A program made the position numbers and the translations under genes. Shown piece by piece: positions 34,760 to 46,500 of a DNA stretch of 64,000 nt. The stretch's first letter is position 1. Each line of letters starts with the position of its first letter. The notes beneath the pieces are model-generated. The model saw nothing but the letters and a program-made list of their open reading frames with translations, was not told where the DNA came from and did no database searches. The DNA is taken from positions 6,067,501 to 6,131,500 of the forward strand of contig NC_064043.1 in assembly GCF_932526225.1 (NCBI RefSeq), read 5' to 3'. This stretch comes from Nematostella vectensis (lineage: Eukaryota; Cnidaria; Anthozoa; Actiniaria; Edwardsiidae).

Positions 34760-35586
34760 ATTTAACTATATCCTGCGATATACCAGTATCGGCGAGTATA
34801 TTGATTTTTAGCTCGAAATGCGTATTGGAAGGGACTTTGTAAAAGCGACAATATACCTTCATTCCCGTCATCTCTAGTATAACTTTAAATACCATAGGGG
34901 CGTGGTAATGCAATTGATTATATCCGGTAATATACCAATAAAAGTAAGTATGTGGATTTGTAGCTCATAGCTCGTATTGAAAGGCAATCTGTATATGCGA
35001 GTACCTCTTGCGTGCCATCTATAGTATAATTGTAAGTACAATAGGGGCGTGGCTATACGGTTGGAAATGTCTTGTAATATACCATTATAAGTTAGTATAT
35101 GGATTCTTAGCTCTCAGTTTGTATTGAAATGCATTCTAAGCAATATGCCTCTTTCGTATCATCTCTAGTATAACTGTAAGTACTGGGCGTGGGTCCATAT
35201 CTCGAATGAAGTTTTGTAAAGAGTACTACAATTATGTAGAGTTTGAAAGTTGTACAATAAATAGTATTGGTTTTAATGCTGATTAAAGGAAATAATTTAT
35301 TCCACCCCTAAAACTGTAATTATCAAGGGGGCGTGATTTATTTTTTATTAAACTGTAGCATGTGTTAATATCCATCACTGGACTAAGTTTCGTAACCGTA
35401 GCATGAAAAGTACTGGTTTTATTGAGGAAGTAAGGAAAATTGATTCCACCTCTATAAAACTGTAGGTATACATTTTTGAGGGTGGGTCCATATCCTGAAT
35501 TGCTCAGTGCGAGATTCTCTGTCATTGTGCCAAATTTAAAAAATGTTCCACAAATTTGAACGATGCTGCACCATTTTCTTCCACTA
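34760..35586. repeat. Right arm of the large inverted repeat (about 145-bp tandem units)
   Basis: Mirror of 30943-31617. The internal tandem structure is clear: the GGGCGTG core recurs at about 34898, 35044, 35187 and 35331, and CATCTCTAGTATAACTGTAA-type sequence precedes each by about 25 bp. The outer end (CACCATTTTCTTCCACTATT) abuts the TTAA-flanked MITE at 35587. Confidence 0.85.
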
Positions 35587-35843
35587 TTAAAGCCGCATTG
35601 TCACCAGTTTTCTTCCGGTCGATTACCTAACAATATCCGATGATTTTTAACGGAAAACGCGAAAAATATTTCAAAATATTGAAAGCAGTGTGTCTATTGG
35701 AAGTTTCTTCTTTGAGGATGTGATTTATAATTTAGAGCGGATGGCCTGTTAAATATTTCGGATTCTAATAGATTCTTTTGTCTTTTAACGGTTGAGGTTT
35801 CCGTCGGACCTCCGGAAGTAAACTGGTGATAATGCGGCTTTAA
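35587..35843. mobile_element. MITE, copy B, 257 bp, flanked by TTAA
   Basis: The left end TTAAAGCCGCATTGTCACCA and the right end TGGTGATAATGCGGCTTTAA are inverted copies. Interior landmarks (TGATTTTTAACGGAAAA, GTGTCTATTGGAAGTTTCTT, GATTCTTTTGTCTTTTAACG) match copy A at 8913-9117 in the opposite orientation. There is no coding capacity. Confidence 0.85.
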
Positions 35844-36236
35844 TCCGGATGAAATGACATGTAAAAAGTAATGTTTTAGTGTAAAACCGGGTGTGAAAAG
35901 CGAGCTTATGATGGTTTTACAAATTTACATTTCGGATTTTTAAATACAGGAGGGTTTCTTCTTTCACTATCGCAGCATAAATGAATTTGGCGAATATTTT
36001 ACCTTTTAGCCATAGGAACAATTGAAGAAAAAAAAAAAGAAACCTGATTTGAAAAAGTCGTTCTGTTGATCTGTTCGGTTATACAACAAATCATGACCTC
36101 ACTTTATGGCAATCTTATTCTGTTTTTGTTCTAAAGAATTTAATAAATAACTTATTAGCCTTGCTTGCGGTCCGTAATGAGAAACCTCAGCCCCCCCTTT
36201 TTCTTGTTCCTGCATTGTATGTACTTAAAAACGCGT
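35844..36236. other. AT-rich spacer
   Basis: About 390 bp with no supported gene or repeat, apart from a short A-run at about 36030. Confidence 0.4.
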
Positions 36237-36247
36237 CATGTTTTAAA

Positions 36248-36468
36248 TGTGAACTTTAGAAGCACACTAGCATACACACATTGCCCTGCAGTTTTTTTTG
36301 CCGATGAAGTTTAACTGAGGCAAACCGGCTATGCCATGCTGACGAGTCCTAATAAGGACGAAACAGCTGTCCATGGTTGCCGAACTGCACGGGTAAAAGA
36401 CTGTGCTAGCGTCCCGTCTTGGCCCGACTGGTGCCAATGTGTGTATGCTAGTGTGCTTCTAAAGTTCA
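36248..36468 (+). mobile_element. Small element with perfect 34-bp inverted ends carrying a hammerhead ribozyme
   Basis: TGAACTTTAGAAGCACACTA and 14 further bases (36250-36283) are perfectly inverted at 36435-36468. The direct repeat TGTTTTAAA occurs just outside both ends (36239-36247 and 36469-36477), consistent with a 9-11 bp target duplication. The perfect ends suggest a recent insertion. There is no ORF. The interior holds the hammerhead ribozyme at 36327-36381. It may be a retrozyme-like or Penelope-derived RNA element, or a DNA MITE that captured a ribozyme. Confidence 0.8.
36327..36381 (+). ncRNA. Type I hammerhead ribozyme
   Basis: All conserved parts are in order. Stem I 5' strand: GGC, internal loop, CCATG (to 36338). 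Core: CTGACGA (36339-36345). Stem II: GTCC, loop TAATAA, GGAC (36346-36359). Core: GAAA (36360-36363). Stem III: the self-complementary ACAGCTGT (36363-36370). Then the cleavage triplet GTC, with the predicted cut after C36371, and stem I 3' strand CATGG, TT, GCC (36372-36381). Stem I is open, which makes it type I. The loopless palindromic stem III is typical of minimal eukaryotic hammerheads that cleave best as dimers. The internal loop in stem I and the 6-nt loop II could form the usual tertiary contact. No core base deviates from consensus. Confidence 0.93.
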
Positions 36469-36639
36469 TGTTTTAAAGGTCTATTAGAAAAGACTTTTTG
36501 AGCTTTGTTTATTTGATGGGTCAAATAACGCTAAAATTAAAATAGTTGTTGTGTATTATTAGTTAATAATTTATAATAGTTTATTTGTAATATTTAATAT
36601 ATTTAATATAATTTGTAATAGTTTATTTATTTTATTTAT

Positions 36640-36670
36640 ATATTTAATAGTTTGTTTATTTATTTATTTA

Positions 36671-36706
<36 letters not shown>

Positions 36707-36739
36707 TTTATTTATCTATTTATTTACTTACTTACTTAC

Positions 36740-36798
<59 letters not shown>

Positions 36799-36800
36799 TT
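36640..36800. repeat. (TTTA)n/(TTAC)n microsatellite
   Basis: About 160 bp of alternating TTTA and TTAC tetranucleotides. The long Tyr/Leu/Ile ORF across it is an artefact of the repeat. Confidence 0.95.
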
Positions 36801-36879
36801 ACTTTCTATTTGCTTGCTACAGCCAACTAATAAATGGTTGAATTTTGTGCATATTTCTCTAAAACAGATTTCATAAAGG

Positions 36880-37220
36880 AGAAATGCCAGTAGCAAATCT
36901 AGGGGAAGGGTTTAGGGGGTTTCACCCACCCCCCCCCCCCCCCTTTGGGCTACCAGAAAGCCATATGTAACAAAAAATTCCCCCCCTCCCCCTCTTTGTC
37001 ACTGAGCAAAATCCCCCCTTTAGCGAAAAGCTAGACCCGCCCCTGAATGCCTGCTGTTGTTGAAATAGGTAAGGACTGGCTCGTAGATAGAGAAAATTTG
37101 AGGGGGTGGGGAGGGTAAGGACTGGCTCGTAGATAGAGAAAATTTGAGAGGGTGGGGAGGGTAAGGACTGGCTCGTAGATAGAGAAAATTTGAGGGGGTG
37201 GGGAGGGGACTCAGAAAGTC
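36880..37220. repeat. Poly-C-rich repeat tail plus a 58-bp triplication
   Basis: 36890-37050 has the look of a dispersed repeat end (C-runs, then GACCCGCCCCTGAATGCC). It is followed by three near-identical copies of GGTAAGGACTGGCTCGTAGA and flanking AGAGAAAATTTGAG...GGGGAG sequence, starting at about 37067, 37114 and 37160. Confidence 0.7.
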
Positions 37221-37404
37221 GGATACAAGATAATTAAGCCGCAGACAGCGCCAGCAAAACAGCAGCCTAGCAGATACTGCTTGTGCATCATGTTTGGTTG
37301 TGCTGCAAATCAGTTCGCCAAAGTTTCCACCTCATGTTTTGTGGTCAGTCGAGCGGTGCGTCAGCTGTTTGCCTATGCTTTAAAGGGAGTCTTCAAGTAA
37401 ACAA

Positions 37405-38198
37405 ATGTATTTGAGTTGGCATACTTCTAGGAAATGTCCAGGTAATTCTCCTTATCAATGTCATATTTGTTCAAAACGCAAAGTGCTGAACATTGCACAT
37501 TCCTTCGCATCGCCAGCACCTTCGGCACCTACAAACGATAACTCGGGAACAGGAATGTGTGGGAAAGTGTTGCACTACCTGAAAAATGCGATTTTTATCT
37601 TTCTTGGCACAAGTAAGTATTATAACAAACTATTTAATAAAAATCCAATAAAAAGTTATTAAGGAGTGCTCTGTGAGAGAACCAGGCAACATTACGAACA
37701 AAATGACAAAAATATGCAACTGAAAATTGTAGCAAAGGCTACACGTACAACAACATCAACCCTCTCGGTAACGAGAAAGCACTAAGAAAACAGAGGTTAG
37801 AACAATGAAGGCTGAAAATTCTGCCTATGACTGCGCATCCTTACCCCTCCCCCCCCCCCCCCTTAGCCAATCCCAATCCCCCGGGTATAAAGTGGGTCAT
37901 TTCTTAGAATCCTTCAAATTTTATGTTTTTTCCATATGATACCTATGACTGCGCATCCTTACCCCTCCCCCCCCCCCCCTTAGCCAATCCCCCGGGTATA
38001 AAGTGGGTCATTTCTAAGAAACCTTCAAAGATTATGCTTTTTCCATATGATACCTATGACTGCGCATCCTTACCCCCCCCCCCCCCCCCCCCCCGGGTAC
38101 GTGCCAGATCATTGATTATTTCATTTATTTGTTCCCAGTTGGGTGTACTGTGCTTATTTGTTTGGCGATGGGTATCCCGATGGCTATGATAGTTATTG
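37405..38198 (+). CDS. TMEM272-like membrane protein, two exons visible (partial)
   Basis: Exon A (37405-37612) encodes a Ser/Pro/Ala spacer followed by MCGKVLHYLKNAIFIFLGT. Exon B (38139-38198) continues in phase 1 with IGCTVLICLAMGIPMAMIVIG. Together they form a transmembrane hairpin ending in the IPMAMIVIG pattern seen in TMEM272-like proteins. In those, a following exon carries Y...CP....IPIYL. I could not find that exon before the next gene, so this copy may be truncated or its last exon may be distant. The start Met at 37405 is uncertain. The family is suggested from the motif only. Confidence 0.5.
37830..38096. repeat. About 115-bp tandem repeats with C-runs in the intron of the TMEM272-like gene
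   Basis: Three copies of CTATGACTGCGCATCCTTAC followed by a long C-run and AGCCAATCCC...GGGTATAAAGTGGGTCATTT, beginning at about 37828, 37945 and 38055. The last C-run (about 25 bases) is a likely assembly weak point. Confidence 0.85.
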
Positions 38199-40175
38199 GT
38201 GAGTCTTGGATATTATGCTCTAGACATTTTAAGATATGGTGTCTCCCATTATGGGGAAGCACCCATTTCCATCGGCTGATTTAATGAAACCGATGCAATA
38301 TTCTCGATTGAGCTTTGTAAAGTATCAAACTTTGTTTCTGGATGGTTCTTTCGAGATGCGAGATGCGCCTTTTAATAGTCTGACAAGGGCACTTTGATCA
38401 TTAATATTCGTTCAAAAAAATGGGGAGGGGGGGGGGGGCGAAAAAGTCATGAATATCATATATATCATGTTTAACTAGCTGACAATAAAAAAAATGAAAT
38501 TTAATATTGTAAAAAATCTATACAAAAGCTAACTATAATTTTTTTCAATGTGGCTTTTACGGTCTTCAGCATTGTGCTTGTTTGCACGTTCGCCATTCGA
38601 AATCAATCAAGCGAGCATGAGCCCTTGTGATTTAACCTAATAACCTAAACCCGCTATGGAAAAACATGCTCCTTACAATTATCAAATGGGCTGGGCAATT
38701 CACGAATATTATCCTCTAACTCTCTGCAAAGAAAAAGTTTGCACAAAAGTTCGTAATAGTAGAACTAGTTGACCCTCCAAATGCTGTAAAACGCATCTAC
38801 CAATCTTCATTTCAATTTAAAAACAACTCATACAATATATTGGCTTCTGGTCATTTGGCTACCAGCCAATTGGCAGTTAATTGGTATTTAATATCATTGT
38901 TAATATCTGTTTCAGCGTGTTTTAATTATTTAGACTCAAACATTGGCCGCACCACAACCATAAACTTGTGCTCAGTTACAGCATAGAATAATACAAGGTA
39001 CGTATTGTTTCATGGACGAAAAGAAAAAAAAAACATTGGAATTTACACAGACAAGTACCACAGTTCACGAATAATTGAAGCAATTGCACAATGCAAAAGT
39101 CATTTTTAAGCCTTCCAGGTTTACTTTCTGCCATCTCTGGTATCTCGTGATACGGAAGCCATTTCGCAGTCGAGACTGCCGTTAGACCGCTAACCAATGA
39201 GAGAGCGCCAGAAAGCACCGGGCGCCAAAATAGTAGACAAAGGATACAAACGCACATGCGCACTAAAAATAATCAACAACGCAAAGCTTAAAAAACAACT
39301 GTGACTCCCTGTGTTTCAGTGGGCAAAAGCTCCGCATTTCAGTCCAAAGTTATACTTGTTTCGAAGACTTTTGGATTGTTATTTTCTCTGGGTCTCGAGC
39401 GTTCTAAAAAAACCAACAACAAATTTACGTAGCGTAACAGCACCGATTTATACTTAAAAGGCTTGCCCCCCAAAATAGATCACTTGAGTTTCTATGGCAA
39501 AAATTGAGTAGAAGTTGTGAATACCTAAGAAAAAATGGTCGTTAAATGAGCCTTCATCAAATTTCTCGAGGCTGTTTAGTTCAATCGCTTTGCGTTAGAT
39601 GGGCTTGTATTACATACATGACTTGAAGTTCGATGGCATGCTAATTCTGATAGGTCCGCACTCCTTCGTAAGCTTAGTTTATTTTTAACCATTTGACAAA
39701 AAGCGCGTTGACTAGATTTTAACAAGTTAAATATGGCAAAATGGTGCATGTATGTAGTTTTTAGAAAAAAAAGCGGCCTTTTTGAAGGCTCCAATGAATT
39801 TCGTCACTAAACTTCCATAAGAGAGTGCCTACAAATTCAAAGGTTATTAAAAAAGGAATGTAGATATTTCATTGCCTGCATGTGGTACTTTTTTAAATTT
39901 CAATTAATCGTTTAGCTATTTGGTATGCATTTTTAGTGCAAGTTTTTCCAACGCCATTGTACAAAGTAAAATCACATTCCACAAGTATAACTCTTGCGTA
40001 ATAAGGACCACAACATACCATACATACCGTGAGTGCTTGAAAACCGCTCATTTGTACATGTTTCAATATGTATTTAAGGCGATTGTATATTGATGGTCTA
40101 TATATCATTCAAATCAGCTCTTTTTGAAGATATGTTAGACAATTACGTTTTGATGCTTAAGGCAATTAACATACA
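38199..40175. other. Spacer between the TMEM272-like exons and CD225 gene 1
   Basis: No coding exon is supported. It has a G-run at about 38428 and A-runs. The minus ORFs at 38976-39263 and 39576-39794 lack domains. Confidence 0.4.
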
Positions 40176-40184
40176 ATGTTTCAA

Positions 40185-40485
40185 TTATTAAAAATTACGT
40201 CCGTTATTCCAAATTGCGTTAGGTATTACAAAGTGCGTCAGGTATTACAAAGTGTGTCAGGTATTAAAAAGTGCGTCAAGTATTACAAAGTACGTCAAGA
40301 ATTACAAAGTGCGTCAAGTATAACAAATTGCGTCAGGTTTTACAAAATGCTCAGGTATTAAAAAGTGCGTCAGGTATAACAAAGTGCGTTAGGTATTTCA
40401 AAGTGTGTCAATTATTACAAAGTGCGTCATTTATTACAAAGTGCGTCAATTTACAAAGTGCGTAAATTATCACAAAGCGCGATGT
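40185..40485. repeat. 19-bp minisatellite (TTACAAAGTGCGTCAGGTA)
   Basis: About 15 imperfect units of TTACAAAGTGCGTCAGGTA lie just upstream of the first coding exon of CD225 gene 1. Neighbouring units differ by one or two bases. Confidence 0.9.
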
Positions 40486-40563
40486 TACACTGTCTCTTTT
40501 TGGTTCTCGTGCTGTAAGATAATTCTGCATATCTTTTTTCAGGTCCTGCATATATATACAGGG

Positions 40564-43500
40564 ATGTCCACAGAAAACGGTGAGACCAACATCTTCTTCA
40601 CGACGAGCGTTAATCTGTACTCATTATTAAAGACAATCCCAGATTGTCTTAGTGCGAAGACAGCTCAATTTTCGTCTTTAATAAGACTTCTTAGTTTTAC
40701 TTTGCAAACTGTCCGCCAAGATTACTGTACCCTTTTTTTATGTCTAGTTACGCTTACATACGCCGTGGCTTTAGGTCTTGGCGTGTTGGTTGACGTGGGT
40801 TAATTTATTTATCATGGGATAATTTTTACCGAGCGCGTAGCCTAGATAGCAGTGGTTTTGAGGGATTTTCCAGGTTTTGCCCGGGGCACAGCCCAGGCGG
40901 CAGTATTAGCAAAACCAAGTACGTGTACCAGACAAACAGAACTGCTCCGAAACCCTGAAAAAGCAGCACCTACGTCGGCTACCGAGCGCGCGGTCTGACA
41001 TACAGAAATACTGTTCAACGCTAGACTGTTTCGTTAGATACCGGCAAAAAGGTCTTACCGACCCAGGTAAACGTATTAGACGAGATAGTTTCAGCCCAAG
41101 GTCAAGAGCCTGGTAACCCAGCACAAGCACCTGGTTACCCAGCACAAGCACCTGGTTACCCAGCTCAAGTACCTGGTTACCCAGCTCAAGTACCTGGTTA
41201 CCCAGCTCAAGCACCTGGTTGCCCAGCTCAAGTACCTGGTTACCCAGCTCAAGTACCTGGTTACCCAGCTCAAGTACCTGCAGGCTCTTCGGTCCAGTAT
41301 GTTTCAAGTCCTCAGCAATTTCGTGTGATGGTAAGTACCTCACGTGATACACCATCACCTCACGTGATACATCAGTGCCTCACGTGATACACCATCACCT
41401 CACGTGATACACCATCACATCACGTGATACACCATCACATCACGTGATACACCAGCACCTCACGTGATACACCATCACCTCACGTGATACACCAGCACCT
41501 CACGTGATACACAAGCACCTCACGTGATACACCATCACCTCACGTGATACACCATCACCTCACGTGATACATCAGCACCTCACGTGATACACCAGCACCT
41601 CACGTGATACACCATCACATCACGTGATACACCATCACCTCACGTGATACACCAGCACCTCACGTGATACACCAGCACCTCACGTGATACACCAGCACCT
41701 CACGTGATACACCATCACATCACGTGATACACCATCACATCACGTGATACAATATCACCTCACGTGATACACCATCACATCACGTGATACATCAGCACCT
41801 CACGTGATACATCAGCACCTCACGTGATACACCATCACCTCACGTGATACACAAGCACCTCACGTGATACACCATCACCTCACGTGATACACCACATCAC
41901 GTGATACACCATCACATCACGTGATACACCAGCACCTCACGTGATACACCATCACCTCACGTGATACACCACATCACGTGATACACCATCACATCACGTG
42001 ATACACCAGTACCTCACGGGATACACCATCACCTCACGTGATACACCATCACCTCACGTGATACACCATCACATCACGTGATACATCAGCACCTCACGTG
42101 ATACATCAGCACCTCACGTGATACACCATCACCTCACGTGATACACCAGCACCTCACGTGATACACCAGCACCTCACGTGATACACCACATCACGTGATA
42201 CACCATCACATCACGTGATACACCAGTACCTCACGGGATACACCATCACCTCACGTGATACACCATCACATCACGTGATAAACAAGCACCTAACGTGATA
42301 CACCATCACCTCATGTGATACACCATCACCTCATGTGATACACCATCACCTCACGTTATACACCAGCACCTCACGTGATACACCATCACCTCACGTGATA
42401 CACCATCACATCACGTGATACACCAGTACCTCACGGGATACACCAGCACCTCACGTGATACACAAGCACCTCACGTGATAGACCATCACCTAACGTGATG
42501 CATCAGTACCTCACGTGATACATCAGTACCTCACGTGATACACCGGCACCTCACGTGATACACCATCACCTCACGTGATACACCAGCACGTCACGTGATA
42601 AACTCGAACCTCAAATACTATGCTGAGATGAGAAAAAAATAAGCACAGAATCGAAGCACTTGTAAATTCACGTACCCTAAAACTTTATGGTAAGTCAATG
42701 AATAAGTCTTTTGTTATTATTTTTTATTTGTTTTGTTGGTCTACTGAATTACAACTATGGTATCTTTTAAATAACTTTTTGTTTATGACTTAACAGCTAC
42801 TTTATCTTTTGTTTTCCGTGATTAGTTCATTTTGAATTAAAAAAATATTACTTGAAATGCAAATTCTTGGCGTAATTAAAGGTAAAACAGTTGCTTCGTT
42901 CATTTCAAAAATCTATTCGGTCTGACTGATCTATTCATGTTCTGACTGATCTATTCATGTTCTGTCTGATCTATTCATGTTCTGACTGATCTATTCATGT
43001 TCTGACTGATCTATTCATGTTCTGACTGATCTATTCTTGTTCTGACTGATCTATTCATGTTCTGACTGATCTATTCATGTTCTGACTGATCTATTCATGT
43101 TCTGACTGATCTATTCATGTTCTGACTGATCTATTCATGTTCTGACTGATCTATTCTTGTTCTGAATGATCTATTCATGTTCTGACTGATCTATTCATGT
43201 TCTGACTGATCTATTCATGTTCTGACTGATCTATTCATGTTCTGACTGATCTATTCATGTTCTGACTGATCTATTCATGTTCTGACTGATCTATTCTTGT
43301 TCTGACTGATCTATTCATGTTCTGACTGATCTATTCTTGTTCTGACTGATCTATTCATGTTCTGACTGATCTATTCATGTTCTGACTGATCTATTCATGT
43401 TCTGACTGATCTATTCATGTTCTGTCTGATCTATTCATGTTCTGACTGATCTATTCATGTTCTGACTGATCTATTCATGTTCTGACTGATCTATTCATGT

Positions 43501-46500
43501 TCTGACTGATCTATTCATGTTCTGACTGATCTATTCATGTTCTGACTGATCTATTCATGTTCTGACTGATCTATTCATGTTCTGACTGATCTATTCATGT
43601 TCTGACTGATCTATTCTTGTTCTGACTGATCTATTCATGTTCTGACTGATTTATTCATGTTCTGACTGATCTATTCATGTTCTGACTGATTTATTCATGT
43701 TCTGACTGATCTATTCATGTTCCCAGGTCGTGGCTCCTCCTCCTCCTCCCCCAGGCGTGCAGAAGCCAGGCAATCTCCTTGTCTGTGCTATCTTTGCCTG
43801 TCTGTGTTGTGCATGGCCTTGCGGAGCAGCCGCCATCCATACAAATCAGCAGGTTAGTACGTGATGTAAAACCACATGAACTAGCAATATCTTCCTAACC
43901 TTAACCCTAACCTTAACCCCACATGAAGTATTGACCCTGTAGTCTTGCATATAAGCAGGTTCACTCCTTCTAATTTTGCATCCATTGTCGAATTAAGTGA
44001 TAGCAAAGACGTAATATTATATTTAAATGAACAATATGGAAAGTTACATTCATGTATGCTTACACCGTAATGTCTTATTCATTTATGCTAAGGGAGCGGT
44101 CATTAATTACTGGGGGGGTATTTTTGCAAAACCCTGCCCCCCTCGTCTCCATCAAAAGGCAAATTATAGAAATGATGCGCCAGGCCACAAGACTGCGCAT
44201 GACTGAAAAACAGTTGTGTGAACTGCAGGCTCTAAAAAGTGCTGTCGCTTGCTACGAAGTTAAAACACCTAGAGGAAACATTTCACGGCCACGTTTAAAC
44301 ACGCAAAAGAAAAGAGGACAGAAGAAAAAAACAAAAAAACAAACAGAGGAAGACGACTAGACATGAGACGAGAGCAAATAACAATTTAAAGAGCATAGCA
44401 CCAGAATTAGTGGAGAGACATGCAGGAAAGATGACTTGTGTAGAGAAAGCGTCAAGGAGCCGAGCAAAGAGACATCTCAAAGTTGTCTCAAAGACATCTC
44501 AATATTGATTAATAATGCAAAGGTAGAACTGAGACTGTTATTGGATTCATTCGGAAATGACAGTGCTTCAGGTGGACAAACGGAGGGGAGTGACGCTGAA
44601 TATGACGGTGATGCTAGTGATCAAACGAAGGCTAGTGAAACTGAATATGACGGTGATGCGAGTGACGATAATGTGAGTGGTGATGATGCAAGTGATGACA
44701 GTGCTAGTTCTTTTGACGATGTGAGTAATGTTGCAAGTGATGGAGACGATGTGAGTAATGGTGCAAGTGATGGAGACGATGTGAGTAATGGTGCAAGTGA
44801 TGGTGACGATGTGTGTAATGGTGCAAGTGATGGTGATGATGTGAGTAATGGTGCAAGTGATGGTGTTGATGTGAGTGATGTTTCAAGTGATGGTGTTGAT
44901 GTGAGTGATGGTGCAAGTGATGGTGATGATGTGAGTAATGGTGCAAGTAATGGTGATGATGTGAGTGATGGTGCTAGTGATGGTGACGATGTGAGTAATG
45001 GTGCAAGTGATAGTGACGATGTGAGTAATGGTGCAAGTGATGGTGATGATGTGAGTGATGGTGTAAGTGATGGTAATGATGTGAGTAATGTTGCAAGTGA
45101 TGGTGATGATGTGAGTAATGGTGCAAGTGATAGTGACGGTGTGAGTAATGGTGTAAGTGATGGTGACGATGTGAGTAATGGTGCAAGTAATGGTGATGAT
45201 GTGAGTAATGGTGCAAGTGATGGTGATGATGTGTGTAATGGTGTTAGTTATGGTGATGATGTGAGTAATGGTGCAAGTGATGGTGTTGATGTGAGTAATG
45301 GTGCAAGTAATGGTGATGATGTGAGTGATGGTGCTAGTGATGGTGACGATGTGTGTAATGGTTCAAGTGATGGTGATGATGTGAGTAATGGTGCAAGTGA
45401 TGGTGATGATGTGAGTAATGGTGCAAGTGATGGTGATGATGTGAGTAATGTTGCAAGTGATGGAGACGATGTGAGTAATGATGCAATTGATGGTGATGAT
45501 GTGAGTGTTGGTGCAAGTGATGGTGATGATGTGAGTAATGGTGCAAGTGATGGAGACGATGTGAGTAATGGTGCAAGTGATGGAGACGATGTGAGTAATG
45601 TTGCAAGTGATGGAGACGATGTGAGTAATGTTGCAAGTGATGGAGACGATGTGTGTGATGGTGCAAGTGATGGAGACGATGTGAGTAATGGTGCAAGTAA
45701 TGGTGATGATGTGAGTGATGGTGCTAGTGATGGTGACGATGTGAGTAATGTTGCAAGTGATGGAGACGATGTGAGTAATGGTGCAAGTGATGGTGATGAT
45801 GTGTGTAATGGTGTTAGTTATGGTGATGATGTGAGTAATGGTGCAAGTGATGGTGATGATGTGTGTAATGGTGCAAGTGATGGTGATGATGTGAGTAATG
45901 GTGCAAGTAATGGTGATGATGTGAGTGATGGTGCTAGTGATGGTGACGATGTGAGTAATGGTGCAAGTGATAGTGACGATGTGAGTAATGGTGCAAGTGA
46001 TAGTGATGATGTGTGTAATGTTGCAAGTGATGGTGATGATGTGAGTGATGGTTCAAGTGATGGTGATGATGTGAGTAATGGTTCAAGTGATGGTGATGAT
46101 GTGAGTGATGGTTCAAGTGATGGTGATGATGTGAGTAATGGTGTAAGTGATGGTGATGATGTGAGTGATGGTGATGTGGTGGTGACGATGTGAGTAATGG
46201 TGCAAGTGATAGTGACGATGTGAGTAATGGTGCAAGTGATAGTGATGATGTGTGTGATGTTGCAAGTGATGGTGACGATGTGTGTGATGGTGTAAGTGGT
46301 GGTGATGATGTGTGTAATGGTGCAAGTGATGGTGATGATGTGAGTAATGGTGCAAGTAATGGTGATGATGTGAGTGATGGTGCTAGTGATGGCGATGATG
46401 TGAGTGATGGTGATGTGGTGGTGATGATGTGAGTTGGTGCAAGTGATGGTGATGATGTGAGTAATGGTGATGTGCTGGTGATGATGTGAGTAATGGTGCA

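Noticed and set aside
36652-36876. Membrane-like ORF (YLFIYLFIY)
   Set aside because: Translation of a TTTA/TTAC microsatellite.
41338-43722. Regular short repeats considered as a CRISPR array
   Set aside because: Units are head-to-tail with no unique spacers, in a eukaryotic intron with no cas genes; these are minisatellites.
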